Positions 1 through 10,026 of a stretch of DNA of 64,000 bases are shown here, one piece after another. Made by a program: the position numbers and the translations under genes. Numbering within the stretch: position 1 is the first letter of the stretch; each line of letters opens with the position of its first letter. Source of the DNA: Blastomonas ursincola (GTDB lineage: Bacteria; Pseudomonadota; Alphaproteobacteria; Sphingomonadales; Sphingomonadaceae); assembly GCF_013607875.1 (NCBI RefSeq), contig NZ_VDES01000002.1, forward strand, positions 1 through 64,000, in the 5' to 3' direction. The notes under the pieces were generated by a model. It did no database searches. It saw only the letters and a program-made list of their open reading frames with translations, and had not been told where the DNA came from.

Positions 1-167
1 ACGAAGATCATCTGCTCGATCCCGGCCTCGCGCGCCTCGTCCACCGCATACTGGATCAGCGGGCGGTCGACGATCGGCAGCATCTCCTTGGGGATGGCCT
101 TGGTCGCGGGAAGAAAGCGGGTGCCGAGACCGGCAACCGGAAACACAGCCTTACGAATGGGCTTCAC
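1..167 (-). CDS. galU: UTP-glucose-1-phosphate uridylyltransferase, N-terminal part
   Basis: This is the 5' end of a gene that runs off the left edge of the window; 55 codons are visible. The reverse strand reads [20 protein letters not shown] from a GTG start at 167, followed by [20 protein letters not shown]. This is the nucleotide-binding signature of GalU, with the G-x-G-T-R-x-L-P loop and the K-E-M-L-P motif. GalU makes UDP-glucose from UTP and glucose-1-phosphate in the cytoplasm and so supplies the neighbouring polysaccharide glycosyltransferases. An AGGAGG ribosome-binding site lies just upstream of the GTG. The family identity is very secure; only the C-terminal part is unseen. Confidence 0.93.
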   Translation of the reverse strand, partial: MKPIRKAVFPVAGLGTRFLPATKAIPKEMLPIVDRPLIQYAVDEAREAGIEQMIF

Positions 168-263
168 GTTCCGCCTCCTGTTGCCGCCAAAGCCCAATAC
201 CAATTGCATTCTGATACATGCTATTTATCCCAGAAAATACGGAATATTCATAACTCATGATCT

Positions 264-968
264 CTAGGCAGTTCGCCGCAAAATTGGGTTTGGCCCCATC
301 TCCAAGCTGAAGTTTCGATATACCTCAACGAACTCATCAACGGCTATCCTACAGCCCCCGTAATCATTATAGTCATCAATGATGATATTGCCGCCAACGC
401 TTACAACGCCTGCGCTCTTTTCCAAACAGAATTTTACCGGGTCATACCAGTCACAATCGATATGAACCAGCGATACGCACTCAACACTGGCTACGCCCCA
501 GGTTTCTTCAAAAAGCCCTTTATGCAGTATTATATCTCTGTCATTTACTGAAGCACCGTGACGATAGAAGGATTTTCTTACATCGGAAATTAAGTCCGAT
601 CGATATCCGTAATATTCCTCACCATCGATGCCTTCTGACTGACCGGACTTGATGACATCGTAGCGTTGCTTGGATTTAAGATCGTCCTTATCGGATGTTG
701 GCTCGGGTATCATCCCGAACACATCGAATCCATGAAACTTCTTTTCTGAACCTCTAGCTGCATGCGCGAGAATGATTCCCGACCCGCCCAAGGCAACACC
801 AAATTCGACTATATCGCCTGGAACATGCGCCGTCTCGGTGATGGCCGCCTGGATTCTCTTGAGCTTCGCGACAGACAAATATGTCAATCGGTCTTTCATC
901 ACCCGCCGCGTTTGCGGCCACAAACCAAAGTTTTCAAAATGTGCCCTAGCTTTACCAATAAGCGACAT
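264..968 (-). CDS. TylF/MycF-type class I SAM-dependent O-methyltransferase
   Basis: The 234-residue protein resembles the TylF (macrocin O-methyltransferase) family, which methylates sugar hydroxyls and is often found in polysaccharide loci. Visible signs are the SAM-binding glycine-rich segment VEFGVALGGSG near residue 55, an acidic residue at the end of the next strand (GFDVFG), the metal-binding style segment HIDCDWYDP near residue 170, and the paired acidic residues in IIIDDYNDYGG near 195. The ATG start is preceded by GGAGG. It probably methylates a sugar of the exopolysaccharide or its lipid-linked precursor in the cytoplasm. The substrate cannot be read from the sequence. Confidence 0.8.
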   Translation of the reverse strand: MSLIGKARAHFENFGLWPQTRRVMKDRLTYLSVAKLKRIQAAITETAHVPGDIVEFGVALGGSGIILAHAARGSEKKFHGFDVFGMIPEPTSDKDDLKSKQRYDVIKSGQSEGIDGEEYYGYRSDLISDVRKSFYRHGASVNDRDIILHKGLFEETWGVASVECVSLVHIDCDWYDPVKFCLEKSAGVVSVGGNIIIDDYNDYGGCRIAVDEFVEVYRNFSLEMGPNPILRRTA

Positions 969-1935
969 AAACGCCTCCGCTAACGTACTACATTAGAGCG
1001 ACAGACAACTATCTGATTTTGAGCCCATTTACGGCAACGGAGACTATACGACTCTCGAAATTTCAAATCTTTATAGCAAATATTTATTCTAAGTTCCTGA
1101 CTGACCTTTACCTTACAGCTGGGACAAACCAGAGGGCTCGCTTATGCGATGAGCAGAGGCTACCCCCGTCGGTCCAGAAGTCAACTTCCCGGATTAGAAT
1201 GGCCCAAGCGATGGTGATGATATCGACCTCACGCCATCGCCCCCCCTTCACGTACGCTCCACCCTCATTTGCAGCACTGCATCCGAGGCCCGATCTACCT
1301 CGATGCTCGTGCCCCGCTAGCAAAACAGCCGCGAAGCAGCGGACATACGTACAGACGATATGCAATCAGTCGTGACTCGACGCGCCAGCCCGGAGCAAAA
1401 GCTCGCGACAAGATGGGCTGCGAGGCATTCCGTGGCATGATCGGTTGCGATGGCATGACCGCCGCAAAGCAACAGTGCGATGATACAGGCACCTCGCAAG
1501 ATCATTGCAAAAGAGCCCCGCTAGACGCTTTCGTTGACAAGAAAAGTCGTTGAGCATGGCGGCAGCAAAGGGAACATCAGTCTGAGCTTCACGCGGATAT
1601 CACCAGCAACGCCAACCCCTTCAAGAAAGATCGCCAGCCTGTCCTAAGCAACCATATTCGCACCGGGCCCGTCTCAGGACCCGGATCTGGAGCCTTGACG
1701 CGCCATCGCTCGATCCGATCGGCATATTCAGCATGATCCGACACCGATTGCCTCTACAAGGCCCGCTAGGATGGGACGGTGATCCGGGCGAGGTGGGAAC
1801 AGGTCGTACCTAGGAAAGTGCGACCCGCAACTCTGCGAACCCTTTCAGACGACAAGCTCTTCGTACCGGCATCCATGACCTGCCCCGCTCCTCCAACGCG
1901 GCAAAGCTCAGGCCATCGGCGAGTGTGACACGGGC
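969..1935. other. Intergenic region, about 1 kb, no gene recognised
   Basis: Short open frames exist on both strands, but none has a convincing ribosome-binding site, a recognisable motif or a sensible amino-acid composition. I see no tRNA, no transposase remnant and no convincing terminator. It may be decayed sequence between two polysaccharide genes. Confidence 0.4.
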
Positions 1936-3429
1936 CTAAAGCCTCCTATTGGGAGCGATCCTATCGATTATGGCAGAGTGGATTCGACGCGCCAGCAGAA
2001 CGAACTCGGCTTCCGGGCCACCCGGCCTGCCCATCACAATCCATAGTCCATACAGGATGACAACATAGAGCGACACGCCGATGACAACGAGATTACAAAC
2101 CTCAAAGAAATTACCAGCTTCGCGATTCAGGGCCACGATCTGCGGCACGCACAGGAAACATATTGCCATTACAGCTGTTGCGCAGAGAGCCCGGCAATTG
2201 ACCCAAATTTGATCCAATAGAGATAGACCTATGAGCTTTCTCACAAGAAGCATGTTCACGACAATGCCGATTATGCCACTCATTACTCGCGCATATACTG
2301 CCCCAAGCAAGCCTGCATATAATATACCGGTAACGATCAGTGGCATCCTGACTGTAAAATTGATAACACTAATCTCAAAAAGAGATTTTGTTTGCCCCAT
2401 CGCCATCGCGAGGGGCTGGGCCGAACTTGCAAGAGCTTGCAGTGCGAAAACGCCAGAAAGCGCTTGAATCACGACCACTGCGGGCAGCCATTTCACGCCT
2501 ACGGTCAAAATCACCAGAGGCTCCGCCAGCAGCGCAAATCCGACCCCTATCGGAAACGCAATCACACACAAAAGCGCCTGCGACCGCTGGTAAGCACTGC
2601 GCAATCTAGCAAGATCATCACTCAGGCGAGAAAATGCAGGGAATAATGTCTGCGCCACCGGGGCGGTAGCCTCGCGGGTCGGCATCGAAGCGAGATTGTC
2701 ACCGAAACTATAATAACCGAGCGGTTGGTTCCCAAGAACATATCCAATTACCATACTGTCCGAGCGCCAATTAAGTGTATTGACCGCCTGAGCAAACGAA
2801 ACCCAGACCGAAAATCCGATGAGTTCGCGCCATTGAGAAAGCTGGATCCTTGGCCTGTATCGCACCATAAGATACGAGACCATAACGCTCTGAATTTGAA
2901 CTGCAACGGCACTGATTACCAGCGCCCAGTAACTCTTATAGAACCACGCGATGACCAATCCGACAGCGAAGCCAGTCAGCTTTGACGAAACATTCAGGAC
3001 AAAATCCTGCCAAAAGACAAGATTTCTTGTATAGACAACCAGCTTTGGGTTTTGGAGGCCTGATACGAAAACGCCGCCAGCAATCACGATCAGGATAGCA
3101 ATCAGCCGGGCATCGCCATAGATTTCGGAGATGGGGATGCTCAAGCCCGCCAGAAGCATGGCCAGCGCCGCCGAACGCATCGCATTCAAGGTAAAGGCCG
3201 TGTCGTAGTGCGCCGCATCGGGGCTATCATGCTGGACCAATGCTGATGCCAAAGACAATTCAGTTATGGAGCCAGCGATCGCAACCACGGTCATCGCTAT
3301 TGCCACCAATCCGAAATCGGCAGGCACTAGAAGGCGCGCCAACAACAGCGTGCTGGCAAATCCAATTATGCCAACGAGCACCCGCGCGCTAACGACCCAC
3401 AGGGCACCCCGTGCCAGCTTGTCCTTCAT
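1936..3429 (-). CDS. Oligosaccharide flippase (Wzx, MOP superfamily)
   Basis: This 497-residue polytopic membrane protein has about 12-14 hydrophobic segments and opens with KLARGALWVVSARVLVGIIG, the typical first helix of polysaccharide flippases of the MOP/MATE superfamily. Segments such as LLARLLVPADFGLVAIA and the charged loop FPAFSRLSDD match the family. It would translocate undecaprenyl-diphosphate-linked repeat units across the inner membrane before polymerisation. I chose the ATG at 3429, which has AAGGTG upstream, over a TTG three codons earlier. A second flippase is encoded at 40061, so the two may serve different glycans. Confidence 0.85.
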   Translation of the reverse strand: MKDKLARGALWVVSARVLVGIIGFASTLLLARLLVPADFGLVAIAMTVVAIAGSITELSLASALVQHDSPDAAHYDTAFTLNAMRSAALAMLLAGLSIPISEIYGDARLIAILIVIAGGVFVSGLQNPKLVVYTRNLVFWQDFVLNVSSKLTGFAVGLVIAWFYKSYWALVISAVAVQIQSVMVSYLMVRYRPRIQLSQWRELIGFSVWVSFAQAVNTLNWRSDSMVIGYVLGNQPLGYYSFGDNLASMPTREATAPVAQTLFPAFSRLSDDLARLRSAYQRSQALLCVIAFPIGVGFALLAEPLVILTVGVKWLPAVVVIQALSGVFALQALASSAQPLAMAMGQTKSLFEISVINFTVRMPLIVTGILYAGLLGAVYARVMSGIIGIVVNMLLVRKLIGLSLLDQIWVNCRALCATAVMAICFLCVPQIVALNREAGNFFEVCNLVVIGVSLYVVILYGLWIVMGRPGGPEAEFVLLARRIHSAIIDRIAPNRRL

Positions 3430-4435
3430 GACATTCAATCACCTTGTTGGTGAGGGTCGCGTAGTGCACTGCAGCAAAACGCACAACCGACATAGTTCGC
3501 TCGGCTAGGCCGCGAGGGATTCAAACTCGGATCCGCCCCGCGCGAAGGCATCTTGCAATTCTCAATCGATGAAGTTCGCCTACCCGAAGCGCCGACGTAC
3601 CGCGACGGCACTAAAGCGACGCTGTATGCAAAACATCCGATGCACAGCTCAACCTGAACGGCCGCATCCGCCTCGACATAAGCCAGCCGATACAGCAAGG
3701 GCTCAGAGGTGAGCGGCAGCTCAGATCCGCTAAGCCAATTGACGAATGACGGGTTTGGGTGATAGCCTATCCATTAACCATCAAAGAATGGTAGTCTGTA
3801 GGAGAGGTCGCGCCATGGCAATGGTACAATCGCGTTGGTCCAGGCCAGCCTGGATGTCTTTTTCTCGTCGCGCATGCTTCATGCTGGCCCTTGCCATCAC
3901 CACATGGGCTGTCTTGCTTGATGTGCTCACCTGACATCGCTCCCAGGATGAATTGGGTAGCGTACTAGGTGTGATGGCGCCAGCACCGGCGCCACCCTTT
4001 CACATTTTGCGCTCATTTGAAGGCGCCAAATCCCCACCGACTACTTGCCATGATGCCAATGGCCATGGTGGCATAGCGCCCAAACTCGCCAAATTATTCC
4101 TTCGCCGGAAGAGGATGCCGGCTTGTAGCAGCGATACTTCACCGTTCGAATCCAACTCGAAATTCTGGCGTATTGCGCTGCAATGCCAGGAGTCGACGAG
4201 ATTGCGAGCGCCTCCCCTCAAATGGTCAGCGAACAGCGGGTCTCGAGAGTTTCCGGCGCCCGCAGACCATTCGCGGACACACTGCTTCTCGGAGACACAA
4301 AATCGTTTCCGCGATTTCCGCTTCATGGATCCAACGACTGGCCCGCGCCATCAGTCCATCCTGCTTGCCAATGGGGGTGCAATTGCGCCGCCGACATGGC
4401 CGCAAGTTCTAGCATCACACCCTGAATCTTTCTGA
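3430..4435. other. Intergenic region, about 1 kb, with one possible small ORF
   Basis: No conserved gene is recognisable in this stretch between the flippase and the acyltransferase. The one item worth noting is a short plus-strand frame at 3815-3934, which is listed separately. The other open frames have no visible start signals or motifs. Confidence 0.4.
3815..3934 (+). CDS. Possible small membrane protein, 39 residues
   Basis: An ATG at 3815 is preceded by AGGAGAGG at a good distance and opens a 39-residue frame. The peptide has a basic N-terminus (SRWSRPAW, then FSRRACF) followed by one hydrophobic helix (MLALAITTWAVLLDVLT). This fits a type II small membrane protein. I do not recognise a family, and chance occurrence of such a frame is possible. 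It stands alone within a gene-poor kilobase. Confidence 0.35.
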   Translation: MAMVQSRWSRPAWMSFSRRACFMLALAITTWAVLLDVLT

Positions 4436-4996
4436 CTAACGCCGGATCCAATCATCAGAAGCCGTGAGTTTACGGATAACGCGCGCAGGCACACCCGCGA
4501 TCAAGACACGATCCTCAAAAGAGCGAGTCACAACTGAGCCTGCCGCAACAACACTATGATCTCCGATGGAGACGCCAGGCATTATAGTAGCATTATTGGC
4601 AACCCAGACATTTTTGCCGAGTTTTATTGGCTCCATCTTTATATCTGAGGTCTGGTCGATAGAATGATGAGAACAGTCGTCTATTACGACATTTTCGCCG
4701 ATTAAGCAATAATCCCCGATTTCAATCCGTTTTGTTGCATGGAAATTACAGTTGCTGTTTATAAATGATCGCTTGCCAATCAACAGCAGGCCGTCAGGAC
4801 CTGTGCTCAGACGAACCCTCCCATGAGTGGCACGGAACAGCACGCGTTGTCCCATTACAATCCGCCCCTCATTGTGGACAGTTGGACTGCGGCCCTGTAG
4901 CACCACCCTTCCCTGAAACCGAACACCAGCAAGCCACCAAAACGGCATTGTGCATAGGCCTTTCAGGGAACGGGCTACTCGGGTAATTCTGGCCAT
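4436..4996 (-). CDS. Hexapeptide-repeat acyltransferase (LbetaH, WcaF/MaA-like)
   Basis: The 186-residue protein carries left-handed beta-helix hexapeptide repeats in its C-terminal half, for example IEIGDYCLIGENVVI, KLGKNVWVANNATIMPGVSI and GDHSVVAAGSVVTRSF, ending in the family-typical IAGVPARVIRKL. The conserved catalytic-type histidine region DDCSHHSID is present. Such enzymes acetylate sugar hydroxyls from acetyl-CoA. Here the likely substrate is the exopolysaccharide repeat unit. The ATG at 4996 has AGGTGG upstream and avoids overlap with the divergent gene; a GTG at 5053 is the alternative. Confidence 0.82.
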   Translation of the reverse strand: MARITRVARSLKGLCTMPFWWLAGVRFQGRVVLQGRSPTVHNEGRIVMGQRVLFRATHGRVRLSTGPDGLLLIGKRSFINSNCNFHATKRIEIGDYCLIGENVVIDDCSHHSIDQTSDIKMEPIKLGKNVWVANNATIMPGVSIGDHSVVAAGSVVTRSFEDRVLIAGVPARVIRKLTASDDWIRR

Positions 4997-5173
4997 GAGT
5001 TCATGCCACCTGTTGCATTGACTGTCTCGATGTGGCGGAGAGCTGGGATCCACCGGCTACCCCTAGGTTCGAAAAGCCCTCTCGCCTTCCATGCAGTGAA
5101 GCATTATGCCTGCAGAGGCAATTATCGGCTAATATTGTCCTGGGTGCCGCCCCTCGATTTCATTGGACACGTC

Positions 5174-6481
5174 ATGCTCAAATTTATGTTGCTGAGTGCC
5201 CCTGCTTGCGCCGCGGGCATTGCCGTTTTCAATGTGATGCTCTGGCAACCCTCCCCCCTCGCCCCACGCCCGGCCACAGACAATGAGGCAGCCGCCCCCA
5301 TAACCGCTGAACCCGCTTTATTTGGTCCGGAAGCCTTCGCAGGCGGTTCGCGATATCCCTCACCGGTTAAGGTCAATCTCGGCAATACGCAGATCAGCGC
5401 AGGCGAGAGGGAGGCAAGGATATCGGTATCGATCTCTGGCCCAACCGCGAACACCGTCGTGGCTTATGTACGTTGTACCTGGGGCGATGGCGCAGGCCCC
5501 ATCCGCGATCAGACCAAATCCGTGATTTTCCGGCCTGGTGACCCGCTTGCAAGATCGGTCGCATGTGCGATTCGACCCGCAAAGTCGGGCACTTCGGTGC
5601 GATTTGTGCAGAGCAATGTTCCCGATGGCGCTGAACGTGGCATAGCGGAAGCATCGGCAATTGTCGTCGCTAGGGCACCACAGGAAGGTGCCACCCGAAC
5701 TGGTTTCCGCCAGCCATTCCGTTTTCAGCCATTTGGTGAGCTGGTTTACGCCGCGGACGGTGCGGCCCTCCAAGTCAACGATGTCGGGGGGCCACAAACG
5801 TGGTCAACCTCATTGTTTCATGGGCGTGTGCAGCCATCGAACGGCGAAACTGGCTTCTATGGCGAATGGGCCCTCGGCGGATTCCAGCGCCGGCAAGGCG
5901 AACTTGTCATGACAACGCGACGGTTGGAGAAGCCTGTCTCTCGAGGGTTTGATGGCAAGCCATATCCCTTTCTCTCGGTTGCTCTTTCGGCTCATAAAAT
6001 GCCGGAGGCGCAGTTCCGTTATGGTTCGGTTGAGTGGGTTGTGCGGATGCCAAATCGTCGTCACAGTTGGCCTGCACTCTGGCTTCTCCCGGAGCAAGGC
6101 TGGCCACCCGAGATCGATGTATATGAAGGATTTGGCTATAACTCGGATTGGAACTTCTCGAGCCACCTCTCAACCAATCTCCACGGCGGCAAATCAGGCC
6201 AGCGGACGTTCACTCGTCTGATGATGCGGATGGAAATGGGAGATTTCGGTCTGCGCAACACCTTGGACACGGAGTTCCACAGCTTTCAGGCACGCGTGGA
6301 GCCTGGCTGGATCACCATCTTTGTCGACGGCATAGAGACCGTCCGATATGCCAATCCCTTCCAAGGAACAAAATGGTACCCGTTGATGACCGTCGCGGTC
6401 AAAGCGCCGCCAAATTCCGCTTATGATGATGGCTCAGGCGCAATGGAGATCAGGTCCGTCAGGATTTGGCGGCAGGAATGA
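5174..6481 (+). CDS. GH16-family glycoside hydrolase, membrane-anchored or secreted
   Basis: The product has about 435 residues. It starts with a hydrophobic signal or anchor segment (FMLLSAPACAAGIAVFNVML), then a roughly 110-residue N-terminal beta-rich domain, then a GH16 catalytic domain. The catalytic motif E-I-D-V-Y-E is visible in PPEIDVYEGFG, preceded by WPALWLLPEQGWP, both typical of GH16 glucanases. Enzymes of this kind in EPS loci (ExsH/ExoK-like) cut nascent or mature polysaccharide to set chain length. The frame continues upstream to 5003, but the ATG at 5174 places the signal sequence correctly. The gene end overlaps the convergent glycosyltransferase by about 23 bases. Confidence 0.82.
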   Translation: MLKFMLLSAPACAAGIAVFNVMLWQPSPLAPRPATDNEAAAPITAEPALFGPEAFAGGSRYPSPVKVNLGNTQISAGEREARISVSISGPTANTVVAYVRCTWGDGAGPIRDQTKSVIFRPGDPLARSVACAIRPAKSGTSVRFVQSNVPDGAERGIAEASAIVVARAPQEGATRTGFRQPFRFQPFGELVYAADGAALQVNDVGGPQTWSTSLFHGRVQPSNGETGFYGEWALGGFQRRQGELVMTTRRLEKPVSRGFDGKPYPFLSVALSAHKMPEAQFRYGSVEWVVRMPNRRHSWPALWLLPEQGWPPEIDVYEGFGYNSDWNFSSHLSTNLHGGKSGQRTFTRLMMRMEMGDFGLRNTLDTEFHSFQARVEPGWITIFVDGIETVRYANPFQGTKWYPLMTVAVKAPPNSAYDDGSGAMEIRSVRIWRQE

Positions 6482-7484
6482 TGTCTGCCAGGCCCTCATT
6501 GCTGTCAAACCCATAGCGGGGTTTTGGAGGTGCCGATGCCCTCAGCCGCTCACGAAAATAACCGGCACCCCATGCCATGTGCATGATTGCAGCCGCAAGC
6601 CCGCTGAGCAAACCCCAATAACTCTTGCTGGCGGTGCCGATGGCAAGCCCCGCAGCAAACATGAGACTTGCCCATATGCCCAGCGGCACCAGGAACACCC
6701 AATGAATGGGCGCCAGAAAAGCTAAAGCAAACGCAATGGGCACGAGCAGGGGAAGCCGCTGGCGCAAGGCGGGGCGAATGCGATGCCGGCGCAGCGTTCT
6801 CGCGCGACCCATTCCATAGTTGAAATATTGCCTCCACAGCGACGCCACGCTCGAGCGCGGGAAATATCCGATTGCTGCCGATGGCTCCAGCCATATGCTG
6901 TTTCCATTACGAGCGAGCCGATGATCAAGCTCCGCATCTTCATTGCACGGCATGGCTTCGCAATAGCCCCCGACAGTGATGAATGCGTTCATGTTGATCA
7001 GGGCATGATGGCCATGATCAACAAAACGGCCCGCACCAAGGTGACGGTGCGGCGATCCCCCAGTTCCGATCACGCTGTTCTGCGCTGTAGCAACGGCCTT
7101 CTGAAACCCTGAATTGGCTTTCGTCAGCATTGGGACGACGACGGCTTGAGCGCCTGTCCGCGCTGCTGCAGCGATAAGCTTGGAGGCGTAACCATCAGGG
7201 TAACTGCAGTGAGCGTCCACTCTCAGCAACCAGTCATATCCTTGTCCATACTTCTTCACGGCAAGATTTACGCCAGCACTCTGGATACGCGCGGGATTAT
7301 CCATAAGCCTCAGGCTTGGGTAGCGCTCAGCCATTTCATCGACGATAGCGCGGCTACCATCTGTGCTGCCGCCATCGGCAACCACGACAAGGGATATCTC
7401 GGGTTCCGCGACCAACCGTGCAAGAAGCTCACGCAAATGAGGCGCTTCGTTCAGACAGGGGACAACAGCGAGAACGCCGCTCAT
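6459..7484 (-). CDS. Glycosyltransferase family 2, ExoA-like
   Basis: The 341-residue protein begins with a GT2 fold: VVPCLNEAPHLRELL, then VVADGGSTDGS (nucleotide-sugar binding) and LLRVDAHCSYP (D-x-H instead of D-x-D, as in ExoA). It ends with three or four hydrophobic segments (about residues 240-320), the arrangement of the succinoglycan beta-1,3-glucosyltransferase ExoA. It acts at the cytoplasmic face of the inner membrane on a lipid-linked oligosaccharide. The ATG at 7484 overlaps the stop of the upstream gene (ATGA), which implies translational coupling. Confidence 0.85.
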   Translation of the reverse strand: MSGVLAVVPCLNEAPHLRELLARLVAEPEISLVVVADGGSTDGSRAIVDEMAERYPSLRLMDNPARIQSAGVNLAVKKYGQGYDWLLRVDAHCSYPDGYASKLIAAAARTGAQAVVVPMLTKANSGFQKAVATAQNSVIGTGGSPHRHLGAGRFVDHGHHALINMNAFITVGGYCEAMPCNEDAELDHRLARNGNSIWLEPSAAIGYFPRSSVASLWRQYFNYGMGRARTLRRHRIRPALRQRLPLLVPIAFALAFLAPIHWVFLVPLGIWASLMFAAGLAIGTASKSYWGLLSGLAAAIMHMAWGAGYFRERLRASAPPKPRYGFDSNEGLADIIPAAKS

Positions 7485-8581
7485 TTGCAAATTGACTCAA
7501 TGGTGTCGACAAGCCGGACGCAGTCACGATCATCTGCAACGACATCTTCTCGTGGCAATCGATCCAGTTGCTGGACCCAGATTTCGTAATCGCTTCGCTG
7601 TATCGCGGTCAGAGCGCTGCGGGCCTGGTCAGCCGAGTCCACAACCAGGCCAACGCCTCGGGACCTTAGCCAGCGCCCGGCTTCCACGCTGGCCAACGCT
7701 ATCGGGACGGTACCATGGGCCAAAGACTCATAAATCCGGTTGGGCAACAGCCAACTGCTGTTGAGCCCCTCTTCGAACCAGTCGATTGCCCACGCGAAAT
7801 GACATTGCCCATAAAGCCCAATCAGATCGTTATACTGGTAGGGCCCAGTGTATTGCATGTTTGGAGCCGCTTCGACACTCTCAACGAAATCAGGAAACTC
7901 CGCAGATGAAGGCTTGCCGCTTATCAGCACCTCAATTTCGCCTTCAGAATGGCTTGCCAGCTCAGCAAGGAAATTGAATGTCTGGCGGCATCGGAGCATT
8001 CCGAACCAACCAATTCGCCATGGCGGTCCAGCAGCGGTGGGTTGAGCAAACTGCATCCCATCGTAACTCAGCAGCTTGTTCTCCAGAAGCACAGCCTTCC
8101 CCCGAAATGGGCGATTGTCGAAATGTTCCCGCAAGAAGGCCGGAGATGACGTCAACAGCAGCTTAACGTGCGGCAGCAGCGAAGCCTCCAAAGCCCGGAC
8201 AACGCGAGACGCCACCGACGTTCCGAGCAATAATCTATGGAGATCAAGACATTCGTAGATGACCGGCCGCCCTCTGGCCATGGTTCGAACTATTGCCAGC
8301 TGCTCCAGATTTCGGGCGAGAAGCACATCACAATTTTTGAAATGGCGACGAAGCGCTTGACTGGATGCCGCAACGCGAACTGCGCCAAAAGCTCGGCCAG
8401 CAAAATCCGCATCGCGCGTTCGCCCGACAACAAGTGGATTGCGCATCGCTATATCCGCACGCACATGTTCATCGCGCAGGAAGCCAGCAACCGCAACCGC
8501 CGCGCCGCCCCGCTCAAGCATCTGGCAACGCCTTTCCACGGCGGGATCGTTCAGATTGTGAACCAAATACCCAATTTTCAT
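7481..8581 (-). CDS. Glycosyltransferase, GT4/GT1-like (GT-B fold)
   Basis: The 366-residue protein starts MKIGYLVHNLNDPAVERRCQ, a common opening of GT-B glycosyltransferases. The middle (PPWRIGWFGMLRCRQTF) is the linker and second Rossmann half. The C-terminal segment LPNRIYESLAHGTVPIAL carries the E-x-L-x2-G-x2-P-type motif that binds the nucleotide sugar. Longer frames upstream lack a good start, so the ATG at 8579-8581 was chosen. It is coupled by ATGA overlap to the ExoA-like gene, so both probably add successive sugars to one repeat unit. Donor and acceptor are unknown. Confidence 0.8.
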   Translation of the reverse strand: MKIGYLVHNLNDPAVERRCQMLERGGAAVAVAGFLRDEHVRADIAMRNPLVVGRTRDADFAGRAFGAVRVAASSQALRRHFKNCDVLLARNLEQLAIVRTMARGRPVIYECLDLHRLLLGTSVASRVVRALEASLLPHVKLLLTSSPAFLREHFDNRPFRGKAVLLENKLLSYDGMQFAQPTAAGPPWRIGWFGMLRCRQTFNFLAELASHSEGEIEVLISGKPSSAEFPDFVESVEAAPNMQYTGPYQYNDLIGLYGQCHFAWAIDWFEEGLNSSWLLPNRIYESLAHGTVPIALASVEAGRWLRSRGVGLVVDSADQARSALTAIQRSDYEIWVQQLDRLPREDVVADDRDCVRLVDTIESICK

Positions 8582-8713
8582 CACAGCACAAATCTCTGAA
8601 TTTGACACCGCGCGTGTTAGCAGCCTAGCAGCACAAAGGCGATCACCAGCATCCATGTCTCTTTCGCATGATTCTGCCAACCCTATCCACTGCGATCTCA
8701 GCTGGGTGAAAAT

Positions 8714-9706
8714 ATGTCATCAGACAGTCCATGCGTATCGGTCATCATTGCGGCGTATAATGCGGAACAGACTGTTGCGATCGCGGTAAAGAGCGCTCTT
8801 GATGAGCCGCAGGTTGGAGAGGTCGTCCTGGTGGATGACTGCTCTTCCGATGAGACTTGTGCACGGGCGTTGGCGGTAGCGGGCGGAGATGCACGCTTGA
8901 AAGTGGTGCCGCGATCGATGAATCACGGGCCAGCTTCGGCCCGCAACCTCGCACTCTCTAAAGCAACGATGCCACTGATCGCGCTGCTTGATGCAGACGA
9001 TGCATTCGTACCTGGCAGGCTTGCCAGGCTGCCAGATCCAACGCTGGAATGGGACTTCTGGGCTGACAATCTACTCTTTGTAAAAAAGTCCGAGAACTTG
9101 GTTGCCGATCTTGGCACATACTTTGATATTGACGAAAGGTATGTTCTAGATACCTCATCCTTCATTCAAGGAAACATTCCGAAACGAGGGATGCTTCGCG
9201 CCGAACTTGGCTTTCTGAAGCCAGTTTTTCGAAGGTCCTTCGTACAAAACCTTGGCCTTCTTTATAGAGAGAATTGCAGGCTGGGGGAAGATTTTCTTTT
9301 TTATACCGAGGCTCTTTCCGCTGGAGCAAAGTTTATCATCGATGGCCGTTGTGGCTACCGCGCGCTCCACAGGAGCAATTCATTGAGCGGCCTGCACAGC
9401 GTGCAGGACCTGGTTGCGCTATATGATGGGGTTAGTGAGCTCCTTGAGAGGTTGGCGATTACACGTGGAGAGCGCTCCGCTCTCGAGCGGCACCGCAGAT
9501 CGCTAGAAGGCCGCATCGCTCACCGACAGGTTCTCACCCGGCGCGCTCAATTCGGCCTCCTGCGAGGAATAGCCTCGCTTGTTTCGAAGCCTGGCGTCGT
9601 GTTTGCAATATTGAACGATTGGTTCAACCCCATCACGGTGGACAACGCTGAGCTGCGCCCCCTTCTAACGCAGGCCAATCTTCAAAATCTGCACCATTTC
9701 GATTGA
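8714..9706 (+). CDS. Glycosyltransferase family 2, ExoO-like
   Basis: The 330-residue protein shows a full GT2 N-terminal domain: VSVIIAAYNAEQTV, VVLVDDCSSDET, NHGPASARNLAL and the D-x-D region LLDADDAFVPGRL. The C-terminal half has FLKPVFRRSF and RLGEDFLFYTEAL, where the E-D pair is the usual catalytic-base region. The same two segments occur in the protein encoded at 21549, so the two are paralogous. It transfers a sugar from a nucleotide donor to a lipid-linked EPS intermediate. It is divergent from the glycosyltransferase at 7481-8581, with about 130 bases between them. Confidence 0.83.
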   Translation: MSSDSPCVSVIIAAYNAEQTVAIAVKSALDEPQVGEVVLVDDCSSDETCARALAVAGGDARLKVVPRSMNHGPASARNLALSKATMPLIALLDADDAFVPGRLARLPDPTLEWDFWADNLLFVKKSENLVADLGTYFDIDERYVLDTSSFIQGNIPKRGMLRAELGFLKPVFRRSFVQNLGLLYRENCRLGEDFLFYTEALSAGAKFIIDGRCGYRALHRSNSLSGLHSVQDLVALYDGVSELLERLAITRGERSALERHRRSLEGRIAHRQVLTRRAQFGLLRGIASLVSKPGVVFAILNDWFNPITVDNAELRPLLTQANLQNLHHFD

Positions 9707-10026
9707 TAGAGCGCGGTGGGGGTCGGACCTAAGAACGAGCCCTGCGCAAGATCTGCACGGTTGTCGCCGCAACAGACAAGCGAAGGATGGAGGCAACCCG
9801 GTTGACCTGGAACAGCAGGCAACGCGGACAGCGAGATTCACCAATTTCAAAGCATCGCACTCACCTCGTGGCGATCTGCTTGACAGCACAGCTAGCAACC
9901 CGAATAAAAACGGCTATATGGGAAGCTCAGCTTGATTGCGCTTTGCGTCAATAATTGCGTACCCTAAAGGGGCAGGTGAGCCGGGAGCCCCCCGCTCGAA
10001 CAGCATGCGTTCTTCGCGTGTATGTA
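9707..10026. other. Intergenic region, 320 bases
   Basis: This lies between two convergent genes. I see no strong hairpin followed by a T-run and no open frame with a start signal. Nothing further can be assigned. Confidence 0.4.

Noticed and set aside
969-1935. Overlapping small frames in the first large intergenic region, considered as transposase remnants
   Set aside because: No transposase motif, terminal inverted repeat or target duplication could be seen.
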